DNA of 64,000 nucleotides, taken from the NCBI GenBank assembly GCA_037501455.1, contig CM074858.1, positions 80,202,501 to 80,266,500 on the forward strand, read 5' to 3'. Shown here one piece after another: positions 34,409-47,755 of the stretch. The stretch is from Lantana camara (taxonomy: Eukaryota; Streptophyta; Magnoliopsida; Lamiales; Verbenaceae). The notes under the pieces are model-generated. The model made no database searches. It was not told where the DNA came from and was given only the letters and a program-made list of their open reading frames with translations. How positions within the stretch are numbered: the first letter of the stretch is position 1; each line of letters begins with the position of its first letter. A program made the position numbers and the translations under genes.

Positions 34409-37400
34409 TATAGCACCCCAAGCGGTGGGGTACCACACCCCCGCACTATGATCCGATACGTGTACGAAATGGACTGTCCGCACACGCACCACGCCACAGC
34501 GAACGGGTGACAAACGAAAAACACACCTAAGCTAGGCGGTCTAGACCCTGGAACAGAGTGCACAACAAATCGAAAACCAAAAGCGGAAGCACAGGATCAA
34601 CATACACATGCAAGGCCATGGGCCTGCAGAAATTAAACACACGGTTCACATGCAGACTTGGGCTCCTCAGGCCTCTTTTAAACGCATAACCAAAACCTGA
34701 CAATGCCAATTCAAATAACAAAAGTACAAGCATACGTATACATATCTTACATATTGATCCGAATTCAATTAAAGCAAAAGCAAAGGTAGACTAATCTAAC
34801 TCAAACCGACTGACTCAGAAGACTTGACTCAACTCCGCCTAGCTCCAAACTCCAAAGCAGACCTACACACTAAAAGATTGGGGAGGGAGAGGGTCAGTCT
34901 ACAACTTGACTGAGTGAGGGGGCTAACACACACCAACACATAAATACATATAGACCAAAGCACGTATCAAACAACAGACTATGAACCGGGAATAGGGTTT
35001 TACATACCAAAGCCATTTTCCAAAAGAATTCATACTTATTCATATATTCGTATATTCTAAAGTTTGAAAACTCGTAAGGATTCACAGATTCAAAAACGCA
35101 AATGGATTCATATTAAAACTCATAGGGATCCATATAATCAAATTGGTTCATAAATTCATAAATTCAGAGCTTAATCGTATAAATCTCTTATTAAAACGAA
35201 ACCTCCTATCCCGTTTCATAATCATCAAAATAAAAGAATTCAAATACCCGACGAGTATGGGTCTCCAACCTTACTCCTTAATCACAAGACTCAAAAGATT
35301 CAAAAGGAAGCATAAACTCAAAAAATTCATAGGATTCATAAATTCATAGATTTATATTCCCGTATTCCAACCTTTCTTCGGAAGTCTGCACGCGGGTTAC
35401 GGGCCCACATCGTGCAACTCAATATACGTGGGGTCGCAAGCCCACAACGTACCTTCTTCGGCCTCAGCCAAAGGCTCAAAGCACCACGCCTCCTCCATCT
35501 CCCTTAGAGTTGCGCGTAGATACTTCAAAGGAGCATGTACACAGGGGTGATAACCGGCGACCCCAACATCCGCACCGGGTCTCCCTTACCCACACCTCCG
35601 AAACCCGGGGATTCAAATAGATTCAAAAGGATTCAAATAGATTCATAGGAAGCATACCTAACTCGCAAAACCTAAAACGCACGATTCATAACTTAAGAAA
35701 CATACCATAAGAAGCATACCTTACCGTGCAACTCGGCATATGCTATACACGTACCTCTCCGTGTCTTCCAAATTCATAATAAGCTGAGGGAATCCATAGT
35801 TCGCTTGACACTACACGGTTTGGAGCATAGCCTCGTTGCAAAAAACCATTTTATCTTATATACGCCCATACGTATAATTTCAGAGGGATTCATATCGAAT
35901 CGAATTAACAAAATTCATAACATATTATAAGACACATATTTAATATACATATAGTATATATTCGCATGCGGGGTGAGAAAGCATCACATTAAGGCCATAG
36001 GTTGCTTATCTAAAAGAAAAGATCCTAACCCTCACCTTACACTGACGCGGCCAAGAATGAGACAAATGATTCACCCCGGAACCAACTCAGATCACGAAAC
36101 ACCACCCCGGGTGCACCTGGACAAACTGAAGACAATACGCAAAACTTAGACTCGAGGACGGACCATATAGACGCACGACATATGCTTAGTCACGTAAGAG
36201 ATGCAAATACTTAGTCAAAAGCTCATACACGTATCAAATTCATACAAGACGTGCAAAAACATAAATATCATAGCTTAACAAATTCATAATATGCATTAAA
36301 GCATGTTCATGTGCACAATTAATGCGTAATGAAGCATCTAAAACATAACAAGGCGCATAAGCGATTCGTGCAAACAACTCACGTTACTTAAGAAACATAA
36401 AATGCATAAAAAGAGCAAATACATACACTTACACATGATAAAACAAGTTAGGAATGAGTTCGTAGGTGGAAAGATACGAGAAAAACGGAATAAGAACACA
36501 AAAAGGGGTTCCGAGTGAAATTGGATTAAAGCTGACAGTTTTCCAAGATGCACAAGCTCTAGGAAAATGATCATAACTTGAGTTTTATAAATGGGAATTA
36601 AGTTTATTTTGTTGGAAATGAAAGTAGACACATATATCTTTAAAATGGTAGGTGGCTCGAATCATGGTTCAAAGCGAGGCGAAAATGGCGTAGGTTTGAA
36701 GTTGAACGAATGCAGAATCTTGGCGAAGTGGCGACACCAAAATAAAACAATTATAACTCACAATATAGAACGAATTTTGGGGTGATTTCAATTGGAGATT
36801 GTTCTAGACTCAATAAGGTTAAACATATCCAAAACTCAGCTCAATCCGAGGTCATATGAGGGGGTACCCGGCCGGGAAAAAACAAGGCAGAAATTTACCC
36901 GGCCGGGGAGAGTAGTGCAGAAAACTCTCTGCACTAAAGTACCCACCTGGGTACTTTTTAGGGCAAAAATCTACCCGCCCGGGTAGATTTTCTGGGCAAC
37001 AAAAATGGCGGAAACAAGGGCTAAACATGAGAGGGACCAAAATTGACCAAAACCACCTCAAAACTCATCCAAATGCAATGAAAATCAAGGTATAAGTTCA
37101 TATAAACAAGCTCTATCACATATCTTAATCTTAAGGCATGAAACAAGCAAGAAACCAAGTTGCATTATCATCCTCTCCAAGCTTCATTAATGGAGTTTCA
37201 CACCATAATCACCCAACAATCAAAAATTCCACCAAATAAACAACAAAGAAGCTTGAGGGAGTAACATATATCAATCTTAGAGCATTTAGTTCAAGTATGG
37301 AGACATGGGAGCAAATTACACATATTTAATACTATTCATCATCTCCTCCAAGTTCAAGGATTCAAGCAAGGGAAATGGAATATAATCGGAAGAAAACGAA

Positions 37401-37969
37401 ACACATAAGGAGAGGATTACAAATCTTACCTTTAATCTTCAATCGGGTGGTCGGATCTCACAAGCTCGAGCCAAGAGCTTGAATGGCCAAAGTGGAGGGT
37501 TTCTCTTCTCTTCTCTCTTCTCCTTTCTCACGTGAAAAGGTGGGAGAAAGGGCTGATATTTTCAGCCCTTTTTGGGGACTAAAATGGGTCGGTTAACGGG
37601 TCGGGTCAAAAGGGATCCGATCCGCCTGGATCAGATTTTAAAACGATAGGGCTATCAAACGGCTTGAGAAAATTAAAAGGTTAATTTCATCGAATCCGAA
37701 TCCTCGAAATGAACTCAATGACAAGGTCGAAATTCGAATTCGAATTCCCGAGCTCAAGGTAGCCACGAGGGCTAAAACACCCTAATTAAGATTAGGTCCC
37801 TATTCGGCAAATATTGGACGATCGAGTCCAAGTACATTTAATAAATTCTAAAGCGCACATGATTAAATAAAATTACAAATTGACATGTAAGGCATGCTAA
37901 TCACATAATTACTGAATTAAACTCTCCCGAGACATCGTGCCTGGATTGCCCAGAAGACGGGGTGTTACA
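34409..37969 (-). mobile_element. Array LTR B (middle), a crossover chimera of LTRs A and C
   Basis: 3,561 bp, exactly 6,229 bp from A and from C. From 34409 to 36313 it carries the C alleles wherever A and C differ (for example at 36313, G as in C, A in A). From 36383 onward it carries the A alleles (36383 G as in A, A in C). The switch therefore lies within 36313-36383. Its minus-strand 3' terminus is mutated to TATA rather than TACA. Confidence 0.9.
36867..36991. repeat. Palindromic hairpin cluster in array LTR B
   Basis: Same five palindromes as in LTR A at 30638-30762, identical in sequence. Confidence 0.85.
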
Positions 37970-40637
37970 AACTCCCCCCCTTAAGAGAACCTGGTCCCCA
38001 GGTTTGCCTGCTCAAGTTTCAAGCTCGAACAACTTTCCGTATTCACCCAAGTTCGAGGTTCATGACGTCCCGACAAGGGTTAGCTCGAGAAAGGTCTTCA
38101 TGCACAAGGGGTTTGAATCTCCAAATCAATCCGATCATTTGAATTGCTCGGTCGACTCGCACGATAAAGAGGGTCTAAAGTAGATTGAACTCTCACTGTT
38201 TGAGTTTATTTGAGTCAACTCTCGAGCTTGGTTTTCTCTTGAAGGGCGAAGCTACAAATTCACGCCACTTTCATCACCAAGCTCCAACCGAATCTCCTCC
38301 TTGACCACGATCTAAGGTCCGAAGTGTTTAACATCCGAACCCCCTTCTTACACCGCCAAATCTTCAAGAGGTTGGTAATCTCGTTGCAAAGCTCGACCTC
38401 TATCTCACTAAAGCAGCAGTCTCGAACACTCAAAACACAAAATAAAACTAAAGATGCATGATACACGTGATATGCGTGTTCAAGGTACCTTTCACCGATG
38501 TGTGGAATCTCATTTGGTAGTGATTGATCAATACTCAAAACGTTGTTGAAGTTCTTTCATCCTCGTTGTTATTCTTGACTTACCAATGTGTACTGATACC
38601 GTGGTAACCATCCCGCATTCCATTCCCTATTTAGCTTTTGATCTTCAAATATTACTCCCATCATGCCTCGAAGTTCCTAAAGCATTTTGTGTAGCTAGTC
38701 TCCTCTCGGTCTTTATCTCACAATTGTTGTATTACTCTTGGAAATTTTCCTAACTTAACTTTCCAATCTTAGGGGTTCTCTTGGTCTTGCTTTCGGTTTC
38801 AAGAATTGAATCCTTGGGCTCTGATTTATCACCAACGGTTTTATAGCCCGGATTCCTTCACCCGAATACTTGCTCGTAGAAATCCCAAGGGAGAGGTATT
38901 GTCTTGTAATCATAGTTTCTCTTCATTAAGGTGCTCCAAAGTACGACGTCGATTCTCATCTTTAGCGCCACTCTTTTCCCAGAAAAATAAGAGAAATGCA
39001 TCCGGAACCTCTTAGTAATTCTCATCAAACTCCTCCTCTAACCCTGAGACATCTCCTTGCGTTATCCTTGTTGTTAGGAAATCCCGAAGTCCCCTAACGT
39101 ACATACCGACACATTCTCTATTTTCTTCTCGCCTTTAGCCCCCAACTTCATTCAAGACCTTTATCTTGATCCTTTCTAACTTCCTCGGACACAAAACTTG
39201 GAGATTGAAAGAGACAACATCCTACCAAGCAAACACTAAATATGCATGTCGGATTAACGTGTAAATGGGATGCATCACATAATTACCACTCAAGTATATA
39301 AAAAACAAATTGTTATAATGGCAATTACAGCACAATAATTAAATAATTGCAGAACTTAAAGATGTCGTGAATGCACATGCTATGAATGCAAATACCTCCA
39401 TCCTTGAATTCATGTTGGTTTCCAAATTGAAGCCTGTGTTCTCGCTTCCATTGCTTGTTAGCCTTAGATTGATCGCATTCGGCAACCATATGTTCCTTTG
39501 ATCTACACGCATAGTACTTCTTCAGTCTATCCCAACATGAGTTGTAGGCATGATTAGTTCCTCCACAGTAAGAAGACGGTTGAGATTCTTTCCTTGGTCT
39601 CGAAGGATCCTCGGTTTTATGTTTCTTTCCTCGAATCCTTTTCTTCTTAGCTTGGATACCGGGAGGTTGAAATCCTTTTTCCATTTGTAGGTTCGAGCAA
39701 AGTCCTAATTCACCTCTCGGTCTCAACTCCCCTTCTTCCTTGCCTCTTGTTATTCTCCGATTCTCAACCCTTAAAGCTTTCGTGGTAGCCTTGTCCCAAG
39801 TGCTCATATCCTCGGCAATTAAGGCCTTCTTGAACTCATCCCGTAGTCTTTCCATGAAGTACGAAGTCTTCATCTCTTCAATATTCATGACATGAGGCAC
39901 GTAGGTGCCTAACCTCTCGAACTCTTCAAGGTACTCCGTGACCATTTTATCTCCTTACTTTAGGGTACAGAACTCCTCAAATCTTCGATCTCGTAAAATA
40001 GTCGGTGAGTACCTTCTTCTAAACTCTTGAACGAAGGTATCCCACGTCAATCCTTCGTTCGTTGCTTCAATTTGTGGGGCAACACTTTTCCACCACTGTC
40101 TTGCTTGCGCTTGCAAAAGTAGTAAGGCCAGGCGAGCTTTATATTGTGAGTCGTACGACCGTACCTCGAATATACTTTCAATCTCGGAGAGCTACTCTTC
40201 CGCTCTGATATCATTGCCTCCTCTAAATTGGGGAGGGTTGAATATTCTGAAGTCTATATACAATGTTGCCATCCGACTCATAGGTGGCAATTCGGTCATT
40301 GTTTATCCTCAATGATAAGGATGTTGATGTGATGATAGACCAAAATCTTGTCATTGAGGCGGCCTCCTGAAAATCTCACAACTACAGTATAGATATATGC
40401 ATGTTGGTTAGTATGTGAGAATAACAAATAATTAAATCAAGTAAGAGCAATTAGATAAATGCAATGCATCACGAGAAATAAAAGCAGCAAAGTAATAAGA
40501 GTTCAAATGGATATCATAGCCAATCATGATGCAAATATGTGCACATAGTCACATTATCCTATGTCGTTCGACTTAGACTGACACAACACGACTCTGAGCC
40601 CGGGTTTTGCAACCCAGAGCTCTGATACCACTTCAGA
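37970..40637 (-). mobile_element. Array internal region 2, gag-only
   Basis: 2,668 bp. I found one difference from internal region 1 (T at 32985, C at 39214). Same polypurine tract, gag remnant and primer site. Confidence 0.88.
39325..40299 (-). pseudogene. Gypsy-type gag, two in-frame stops (unit 2)
   Basis: Identical to the copy at 33096-34070, including both in-frame stops (40192-40194 and 39955-39957) and the degenerate zinc knuckle. Non-functional. Confidence 0.85.
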
Positions 40638-43600
40638 TATAGCACCCCAAGCGGTGGGGTACCACACCCCCGCACTATGATCCGATACGTGTACGAAATG
40701 GACTGTCCGCACACGCACCACGCCACAGCGAACGGGTGACAAACGAAAAACACACCTAAGCTAGGCGGTCTAGACCCTGGAACAGAGTGCACAACAAATC
40801 GAAAACCAAAAGCGGAAGCACAGGATCAACATACACATGCAAGGCCATGGGCCTGCAGAAATTAAACACACGGTTCACATGCAGACTTGGGCTCCTCAGG
40901 CCTCTTTTAAACGCATAACCAAAACCTGACAATGCCAATTCAAATAACAAAAGTACAAGCATACGTATACATATCTTACATATTGATCCGAATTCAATTA
41001 AAGCAAAAGCAAAGGTAGACTAATCTAACTCAAACCGACTGACTCAGAAGACTTGACTCAACTCCGCCTAGCTCCAAACTCCAAAGCAGACCTACACACT
41101 AAAAGATTGGGGAGGGAGAGGGTCAGTCTACAACTTGACTGAGTGAGGGGGCTAACACACACCAACACATAAATACATATAGACCAAAGCACGTATCAAA
41201 CAACAGACTATGAACCGGGAATAGGGTTTTACATACCAAAGCCATTTTCCAAAAGAATTCATACTTATTCATATATTCGTATATTCTAAAGTTTGAAAAC
41301 TCGTAAGGATTCACAGATTCAAAAACGCAAATGGATTCATATTAAAACTCATAGGGATCCATATAATCAAATTGGTTCATAAATTCATAAATTCAGAGCT
41401 TAATCGTATAAATCTCTTATTAAAACGAAACCTCCTATCCCGTTTCATAATCATCAAAATAAAAGAATTCAAATACCCGACGAGTATGGGTCTCCAACCT
41501 TACTCCTTAATCACAAGACTCAAAAGATTCAAAAGGAAGCATAAACTCAAAAAATTCATAGGATTCATAAATTCATAGATTTATATTCCCGTATTCCAAC
41601 CTTTCTTCGGAAGTCTGCACGCGGGTTACGGGCCCACATCGTGCAACTCAATATACGTGGGGTCGCAAGCCCACAACGTACCTTCTTCGGCCTCAGCCAA
41701 AGGCTCAAAGCACCACGCCTCCTCCATCTCCCTTAGAGTTGCGCGTAGATACTTCAAAGGAGCATGTACACAGGGGTGATAACCGGCGACCCCAACATCC
41801 GCACCGGGTCTCCCTTACCCACACCTCCGAAACCCGGGGATTCAAATAGATTCAAAAGGATTCAAATAGATTCATAGGAAGCATACCTAACTCGCAAAAC
41901 CTAAAACGCACGATTCATAACTTAAGAAACATACCATAAGAAGCATACCTTACCGTGCAACTCAGCATATGCTATACACGTACCTCTCCGTGTCTTCCAA
42001 ATTCATAATAAGCTGAGGGAATCCATAGTTCGCTTGACACTACACGGTTTGGAGCATAGCCTCGTTGCAAAAAACCATTTTATCTTATATACGCCCATAC
42101 GTATAATTTCAGAGGGATTCATATCGAATCGAATTAACAAAATTCATAACATATTATAAGACACATATTTAATATACATATAGTATATATTCGCATGCGG
42201 GGTGAGAAAGCATCACATTAAGGCCATAGGTTGCTTATCTAAAAGAAAAGATCCTAACCCTCACCTTACACTGACGCGGCCAAGAATGAGACAAATGATT
42301 CACCCCGGAACCAACTCAGATCACGAAACACCACCCCGGGTGCACCTGGACAAACTGAAGACAATACGCAAAACTTAGACTCGAGGACGGACCATATAGA
42401 CGCACGACATATGCTTAGTCACGTAAGAGATGCAAATACTTAGTCAAAAGCTCATACACGTATCAAATTCATACAAGACGTGCAAAAACATAAATATCAT
42501 AGCTTAACAAATTCATAATATGCATTAAAGCATGTTCATGTGCACAATTAATGCGTAATGAAGCATCTAAAACATAACAAGGCGCATAAGCGATTCGTGC
42601 AAACAACTCACATTACTTAAGAAACATAAAATGCATAAAAAGAGCAAATACATACACTTACACATGCTAAAAAAAGTTAGGAATGAGTTCGGAGGTGGAA
42701 AGATATGAGAAAAACGGAATAAGAACACAAAAAGGGGTTCCGAGTGAAATTGGACTAAAGTTGACAGTTTTCCAAGATGCGAAAGCTGTAGGAAAATGAT
42801 CATAACTTGAGTTTGATAATTGGGAATTAAGTTTATTTTGTTGGAAATGAAAGTAGACACAAATATCTTTAAAATGGTAGGTGGCTCGAATCATGGTTCA
42901 AAGCGAGGCGAAAATGGCGTAGGTTTGAAGTTGAACGAATGCAGAATCTTGGCGAAGTGGCGACACCAAAATAAAACGATTATAACTCACAATCTAGAAC
43001 GAATTTTGGGGTGATTCCAATTGGATATTGTTTTAGACTCAATAAGGTTAAACATATCCAAAAATCAGCTCAATCCGAGGTCATAAGAGGGGGTACCTGG
43101 CCGGAGAAAAACAAGGCAGAAATTTACCCGGCCGGGGAGAGTAGTGCAGAAAACTCTCTGCACTAAAGTACCCGCCCGGGTACTTTTTAGGGCAAAAATC
43201 TACCCGCCCGGGTAGATTTTCTGGGCAACAAAAATGGCAGAAACAAGGGCTAAACACGAGACGGACCAAAATTGACCAAAACCACCTCAAAACTCATTCA
43301 AATGCAATGAAAATCAAGGTATAAGTTCAAATAAACAAGCTCTATCACATATCTTAATCTTAAGGCATGAAACAAGCAAGAAACCAAGTTGTATTATCAT
43401 CTTCTCGAAGCTTCATTAATGGAGTTTCACACCATAATCACCCAACAATAAAAAATTCCACCAAATAAACAACAAAGAAGCTTGAGGGAGTAACATATAT
43501 CAATCTTAGAGCATTTAGTTCAAGTATGGAGACATGGGAGCAAATTACACATATTTAATACTATTCATCATCTCCTCCAAGTTCAAGGATTCAAGCAAGG

Positions 43601-44198
43601 GAAATGGAATATAATCGGAAGAAAACGAAACACATAAGGAGAGGATTACAAATCTTACCTTTAATCTTCAATCGGGTGGTCGGATCTCACAAGCTCGAGC
43701 CAAGAGCTTGAATGGCCAAAGTGGAGGGTTTCTCTTCTCTTCTCTCTTCTCCTTTCTCACGTGAAAAGGTGGGAGAAAGGGCTGATATTTTCAGCCCTTT
43801 TTGGGGACTAAAATGGGTCGGTTAACGGGTCGGGTCAAAAGGGATCCGATCCGCCTGGATCAGATTTTAAAACGATAGGGCTATCAAACGGCTTGAGAAA
43901 ATTAAAAGGTTAATTTCATCGAATCCGAATCCTCGAAATGAACTCAATGACAAGGTCGAAATTCGAATTCGAATTCCCGAGCTCAAGGTAGCCACGAGGG
44001 CTAAAACACCCTAATTAAGATTAGGTCCCTATTCGGCAAATATTGGACGATCGAGTCCAAGTACATTTAATAAATTCTAAAGTGCACATGATTAAATAAA
44101 ATTACAAATTGACATGTAAGGCATGCTAATCACATAATTACTGAATTAAACTCTCCCGAGACATCGTGCCTGGATTGCCCAGAAGACGGTGTGTTACA
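40638..44198 (-). mobile_element. Array LTR C (outer right), 3,561 bp
   Basis: It ends at 44198 with GTGTTACA followed by ATTTC (44199-44203), matching 28175-28179. It agrees with B over its left half. It then differs from A and B at many sites between 42609 and about 43445, including the hairpin cluster (43096-43220), and at a few later sites. Confidence 0.93.
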
Positions 44199-44203
44199 AT
44201 TTC

Positions 44204-44524
44204 TCTCCTCTTTAATTAATCATTTTTTAATGATTAATTAATTATATAATTAAGTGTTTATATAATTTATATATAAGCCACTTAAATATTAGAAAATTAG
44301 GAAATTTTCTAATTTCGAAAAATGAGTTTTTCTAGAAAAATATTTTCTCAAAGTATTTAGGGAAACACTTGTGGAGCCACACTCCGAGGGTCGATTCAGG
44401 AATATTGTAGGGAAGCCCTACAAGTTTCATTAGGAGAGAGAAAAAGGTCAAGGTTCCTGGCAGATGGGCTCAGTGCACAGTAGATGGAACAGGATCGTGT
44501 CGGAGATTTCTCGAAGGATTCGTA
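44204..44524 (+). mobile_element. Host LTR-like element, copy 1, segment 3
   Basis: Continues the host after the array; matches copy 2 near 60470-60640 (TTTTCTAGAAAAATATTTTC-like tract, GGAGC..ACTCC, GATATTG/AATATTG, GGGAAGC.CTAC). It ends TCGTA (44520-44524), the left target duplication of the solo LTR. Confidence 0.78.
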
Positions 44525-47500
44525 TGTAGCGCCTGAGCGCATGATGCCACATCCCCCGCACTAAGACCCGACCCGCATATTAAATGAGTAATCCATACAC
44601 GTGCCGAATCAGAGCGAACGGGGACACAACTCACTCACTATACTAGGCGGGAGCTAAACCTTCGAAACTAATTAAACATTAAAGGAAACACGTGCAGGTT
44701 AAAGAATCATGAGCGGAAGCATTAACATATCAATAATATAAAAGAGAGCTCACAGACTCCAAAATTTAAACATTAAATCCCCCGCAGGCATTCATAATCA
44801 TAAATAACAATGAAGTGGTATAAGTATAACGTAAAAGAAAGCTATGCCCGACTCCCCAATACTCTACGGACTTGAATTCCCTCCTAGCACTCCAAAATCT
44901 GCAAGAAACTGAAAGCAAACCGTGGTCAATCTTTAAGACACTGGTGGGTATAAAACAAGGCTTATACAATAATAATACAGAAATCAAACACCCGCACATG
45001 CAAGTTATAATCCCGGGCGAGGTTTTGAAACATTTCCCAAGTGAGTGAAAACAAAGAAAATAACTCTTGGGATTACAACAATAAATTTCATTCATTTATT
45101 AGGTCATTACGTGAGCCCAGCGAGAGGGCAAATTCTCTAACCTTTTCTCGTGTGTGCATTATCCATTCGTTCATTTCTTAGCGATCACACAACATTCATT
45201 CATTCATAATCATTCATAATCGTTTATAATCATTCATAATCATGCATAATCATTTACTCCTTTTTCCTCCAGATAGTGAACGCGTCCTTGGGTTGAGGTG
45301 TACCTTCCCGCCCAACGATATTGTCCTGCGCAGCGGAGCACTGACCAGGGTTTGTTCCCACTTATGTGTCCTCCCATGGGATGCGTACACCCAATCATTA
45401 TGGCCAGTGAGGTTCATGACTCCCTAAAGGCCCAGTTTCGATTCCTCGCTAATCTCCTAGCGAGGGCCGGTATCATCATAGTTTTGGTGGAACTAGTGCA
45501 CGGGGATCACCGTCAACCCATGCTTCCCCGGATAGCCACGTACCCTTAGTCCCAGGGCCCCCATTATTGAATGTGATGACTGAACTCGCCAAACATTGGT
45601 AAGGATTTATAAAAGAAAGGCTTTACGTTAAAACATTGACTCTTTGAAAGACTCGATATATATAAATATAATACTTTGGCCAAAATCTTGCACGTTGGGA
45701 TATATCGGGTCAGAGTTTACCTAATAGAAGAGAAACCCACCTGTTACACCTTACAGAACAAAACTAAGAAGAAAAGGAAAATTGAAGATAGCCTATGAAC
45801 CCGGCAAGTCTCCGCCCTGGAGAAAACTGCACAAAAGACAACACGGTGCATTCGTGAGACTCAAGACTCCAAATGAACCATATATGACGCACGGTAATAT
45901 ATAAACATGATATGATATGCATAAGAAATAACAATGTGCTATGAAGATGTTCATGTGCACAATTAATGCCACTTAGACACACAAACGATTCAATCATTCA
46001 TTACACGAATAGATCAAGCCCCTTTAATTGTCATTCGTTCATTCAATACCAATCGTTCATTCAATATTCAATTCATAACACTTTATAATACATGTTAACA
46101 ATGCATATGAATAACTTAGAGGTGAAAGGTATCCGTTAAATATATAAGAAAGCAATAGTTGCAAAGAAGGTCATATTATAGCACTTAAATGATCACGTTT
46201 TCATTTTAAGTTTACACATTGAATTCACAATATAAAATTCATCCAAACCACATATGGAGTCCGAGGAAGTGGAAGGAAATCAAGGAAATGGATTTGAGCA
46301 AGTTTGGTGTAAGCTGATAGTTTGGAAACGTACAAGCTGTAGAAAAATGGGAATATCTCGAGTTCTAGAAGTTGGAATTATGTTTTGTTTATTAGAGATG
46401 AAACTAGACAAGAAGGTCTTTCCAATGATATATAGCTTGAATCAATGTTCAGTGCAATGTGAAAATGGCGTAAACTTGAAGTGGGACGAAAGCAGATTTT
46501 TGGTAAAGTGGCGACACCAAACTGGATCGATTGTATCTCATAATCTATATATCTCATAATCTAGGAATAATTTTAATGTGATTCCAATTGGAGAATGTTC
46601 TAAACTTCAAAAGGTTTATGTGGTTAAAATTTTAGGTCAATCGGAGCTCGTTTGGATAGGCAACGACAAGCAAGAAAACACATTATTACAAGCATCAGGG
46701 GTAACGGGAGTTACCCTTCCTTAGGCCAAAGAGGGTGACGAGGGTTAAGGGATGCAGGCGTGAAAACCACTTTATACACGGGGGTTACCCTCCTAAAGAG
46801 ATAGGGGAGTAACCCCCGTTACCAGGGACAGTAGCACACTCCAAAGATCCACTGCACAGTCACGCCCGTTACCATGATAAAGGGGTTGGGCTGTCACGGG
46901 CATGACCACGTGTTTGGGGCTGATCTTCTTCAACACTTGTAGCGGAAACAGGGCAACAACAACAACATAACACGCAGCAGCAGCAGGGGAATAATAAGGA
47001 AGTAAGGAGAAGGCAACAAGACAATCAAAGCTCTGGGAAACTCATGTAATACCATCATACACATGCATTTTGTACATATTCGGCCATGGAGTGCAAGGAA
47101 TGAACCTAAAATCAAACTTCCAAGTTTCATGTACAACCTCCATTAATGGTGAAACATTAAGAACTCAATTTCCATGGATTATAAGTTCACAAATATCATA
47201 AACATGCTCAAGAGATCAGCAATATAGCTTCAAATCATCAATTAAGCTCAAGATATGCATATGATTCAAGAATCCATGGATCATTTATGCCGCCCGGAAC
47301 CCAAGGTGTGCTAAATGCTCTTTAGTCACTTTTCGGCCCCGTTCACAAAAATGATCCAAAAACCAAATCCAACAAGTCCGAAATCATGCAACGAGTATAA
47401 AAACATATTCATAACACATATATCTCATGCATACCAAGTTTTCACGAAAATCGAAAATCATTCGGATGTAAACGAGGCACATATCATAATCATGTATACA

Positions 47501-47667
47501 TAACGTTCAAGAATTCAAATTAAATTCCATAACAATTATTTCACATTAGTTCAAATACCATATGAATATTAAAATTAACATATAATTGCATAATTAAATA
47601 ACTAAAATGCGTAAGTATCAAACCCTGTGACGTCATACCTGTACGTATGAAGACGTGGGGCGTTACA
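44525..47667 (-). mobile_element. Solo gypsy LTR with TCGTA target duplication
   Basis: 3,143 bp. On the minus strand it begins TGTAACGCCCCACG (at 47667) and ends GGCGCTACA (at 44525), with TCGTA on both sides (44520-44524; 47668-47672). There is no interior or second LTR, so it formed by LTR-LTR recombination. About 46330-46600 is similar to 30350-30600 of the array LTR (AAGTGGCGACACCAAA, GTGATTCCAATTGGAGA), so the families are related. Its terminal exon-like block GTTTAGCTCCCGCCTAG is also conserved. Confidence 0.92.
46699..46917. repeat. Hairpin cluster in the solo LTR
   Basis: GGGTAAC-GGGA-GTTACCC at 46699-46716; an 11-bp perfect stem ACGGGGGTTAC/GTAACCCCCGT (46778-46788 with 46809-46819); and a near-perfect stem GTCACGCCCGT/ACGGGCATGAC (from about 46859 and ending near 46915). 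Its LTR position corresponds to the clusters in the other two gypsy LTR families, though the stem sequences differ. Confidence 0.8.
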
Positions 47668-47672
47668 TCGTA

Positions 47673-47755
47673 GATAGCCATCCAAGGTGTACGGTATTTA
47701 TTTACCGTCTTATTTCTCCAAGTATGATAAATTATGTGCTTTTAAATGTTAATTG
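47673..47755 (+). mobile_element. Host LTR-like element, copy 1, segment 4
   Basis: Last 83 bp of copy 1 (ATAGCCATCC..GGTGTACGG..TTAATTG), matching 60630-60708. It is cut where the next copy begins with TGTTGGGATTAG at 47756. Confidence 0.72.

Noticed and set aside
28180..44198. Satellite DNA with a 6.2-kb period
   Set aside because: Bounded by one 5-bp target duplication, with LTR termini, primer sites and polypurine tracts; it is a recombined retrotransposon.
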